Shown here in pieces: positions 63,755 through 64,000 of a stretch of 64,000 nt of DNA. The notes under the pieces were generated by a model, which saw only the letters and a program-made list of their open reading frames with translations, did no database searches and was not told the DNA's origin. The translations under genes and the position numbers were made by a program. Within the stretch, counting starts at the first letter, position 1, and each line of letters opens with the position of its first letter. Source of the DNA: Methanofollis tationis (GTDB lineage Archaea > Halobacteriota > Methanomicrobia > Methanomicrobiales > Methanofollaceae); assembly GCF_013377755.1 (NCBI RefSeq), contig NZ_JABXWR010000001.1, positions 445,104 through 509,103 of the forward strand. Reading direction: 5' to 3'.

Positions 63755-63781
63755 TTTTTCTTTCCCTTCTTTTTTCTCTTT
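63755..63781 (+). terminator. T-rich archaeal terminator after rpl10e
   Basis: The stretch after the stop codon contains three T-runs (GGTTTTTCTTTCCCTTC TTTTTTCTC TTTT), with no stable hairpin. This fits archaeal termination at U-tracts, assisted by aCPSF1/FttA, whose gene is also in the window. Confidence 0.6.
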
Positions 63782-63839
63782 TCGGAGGGAAAAGGGAGAG
63801 GGACAGCATATTTTTTAGCCCTGTCATCCATTATAAGCG

Positions 63840-64000
63840 ATGATGGAGAGAGGGGCATCCAGACTTTTAGAAGCGGTGGCTTCTGCGACCGCATCTGCGC
63901 TTGAGGAAGCAGAGACCACGCTTCCGGCCGACGTGCTGGGGGCGATCGAAGGGGCGCTCGAACGGGAGAGAAACCCGATCGCCCGCACTCAGATCGAGAA
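63840..64000 (+). CDS. Fumarate hydratase, class I, alpha subunit (3' end outside window)
   Basis: The first about 53 residues of a protein beginning MMERGASRLLEAVASATASA, then TTLPADVLGAIEGALERERNP, which is the usual N-terminus of the iron-sulphur type fumarase alpha (TtdA-like) subunit. It would interconvert fumarate and malate in the methanogen's incomplete TCA pathway. ATG 63840 or 63843 may be used; AT-rich GCATATTTTTTAGCC lies about 28 bp upstream, and TTATAAGC is closer to the start. Confidence 0.75.
   Translation, partial: MMERGASRLLEAVASATASALEEAETTLPADVLGAIEGALERERNPIARTQIE

Overview
The window is about 60% GC and reads as a chromosomal segment of a methanogenic euryarchaeon of the order Methanomicrobiales, probably near Methanofollis or Methanoculleus. 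This is inferred from gene content: archaeal proteasome beta subunit next to the aCPSF1/FttA ribonuclease, TATA-binding protein, GatD/GatE tRNA amidotransferase, ribosomal protein L10e, a UbiA prenyltransferase of lipid-synthesis type, an F420-dependent alcohol dehydrogenase, HTH-PAS sensors and archaeal TATA boxes about 25-30 bp before many start codons. Many genes use GTGA/ATGA/TGATG stop-start overlaps. No rRNA, CRISPR array or complete insertion sequence was seen; there are two tRNA-Leu genes.

Layout. 1-6.2 kb: amidohydrolase end, UspA, CBS protein, psmB, aCPSF1, MFS transporter, unknown gene (+). 6.2-9.0 kb: an archaeal RNase III (-), aldehyde dehydrogenase (+), a SpeD-like protein (-) with a 0.5 kb AT-rich upstream region. 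9.5-14.1 kb: a co-directional (-) set of HAMP membrane protein, 75-aa protein, roadblock protein, fused roadblock protein and M1 aminopeptidase. 14.4-20.4 kb: tRNA-Leu(CAG), tbp, a (-) repair-type operon (OB-fold protein, phosphoesterase, Lhr helicase), and a divergent peptide-deformylase-like gene. 20.6-31.1 kb: UbiA enzyme, frameshifted rsgA, hotdog thioesterase, tRNA-Leu(UAA), polyphosphate:AMP phosphotransferase, secreted FAS1/PKD protein, transglutaminase-like lipoprotein, HD hydrolase, HTH-PAS regulator. 31.2-34.4 kb: acetyl-CoA synthetase plus an OFA-type transporter, probably an acetate or short-acid uptake operon.

34.4-45.7 kb is an accessory stretch with gene remnants (methyltransferase, Cys-rich protein, ABC-class ATPase, hybrid-cluster-type protein), a response-regulator/PAS/kinase hybrid, and a likely ribosomally made, post-translationally modified peptide system: a 34-aa Cys-rich peptide gene (40735-40839) directly before a radical SAM/SPASM maturase. 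It ends with a cupin, the F420-dependent alcohol dehydrogenase and a second HTH-PAS regulator. 46.0-50.4 kb looks like a defence island: an ATPase plus a DUF4276-like partner, and a DUF262/HNH (GmrSD-like) protein interrupted by an in-frame TAA.

50.7-59.6 kb is a dense (-) block: DUF2070 membrane protein, PfkB kinase, UPF0212 protein, nitroreductase, small conserved proteins, gatE, gatD, argH. 59.7-63.2 kb holds an XRE-type regulator divergent from an ABC importer whose substrate-binding protein appears circularly permuted. The window closes with rpl10e and the start of a class I fumarase alpha subunit.

Start sites were moved from the longest open frame wherever a Shine-Dalgarno sequence, stop-start overlap or family length favoured an internal codon. 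Functional assignments rest on recognition of motifs by eye; no database search was run.
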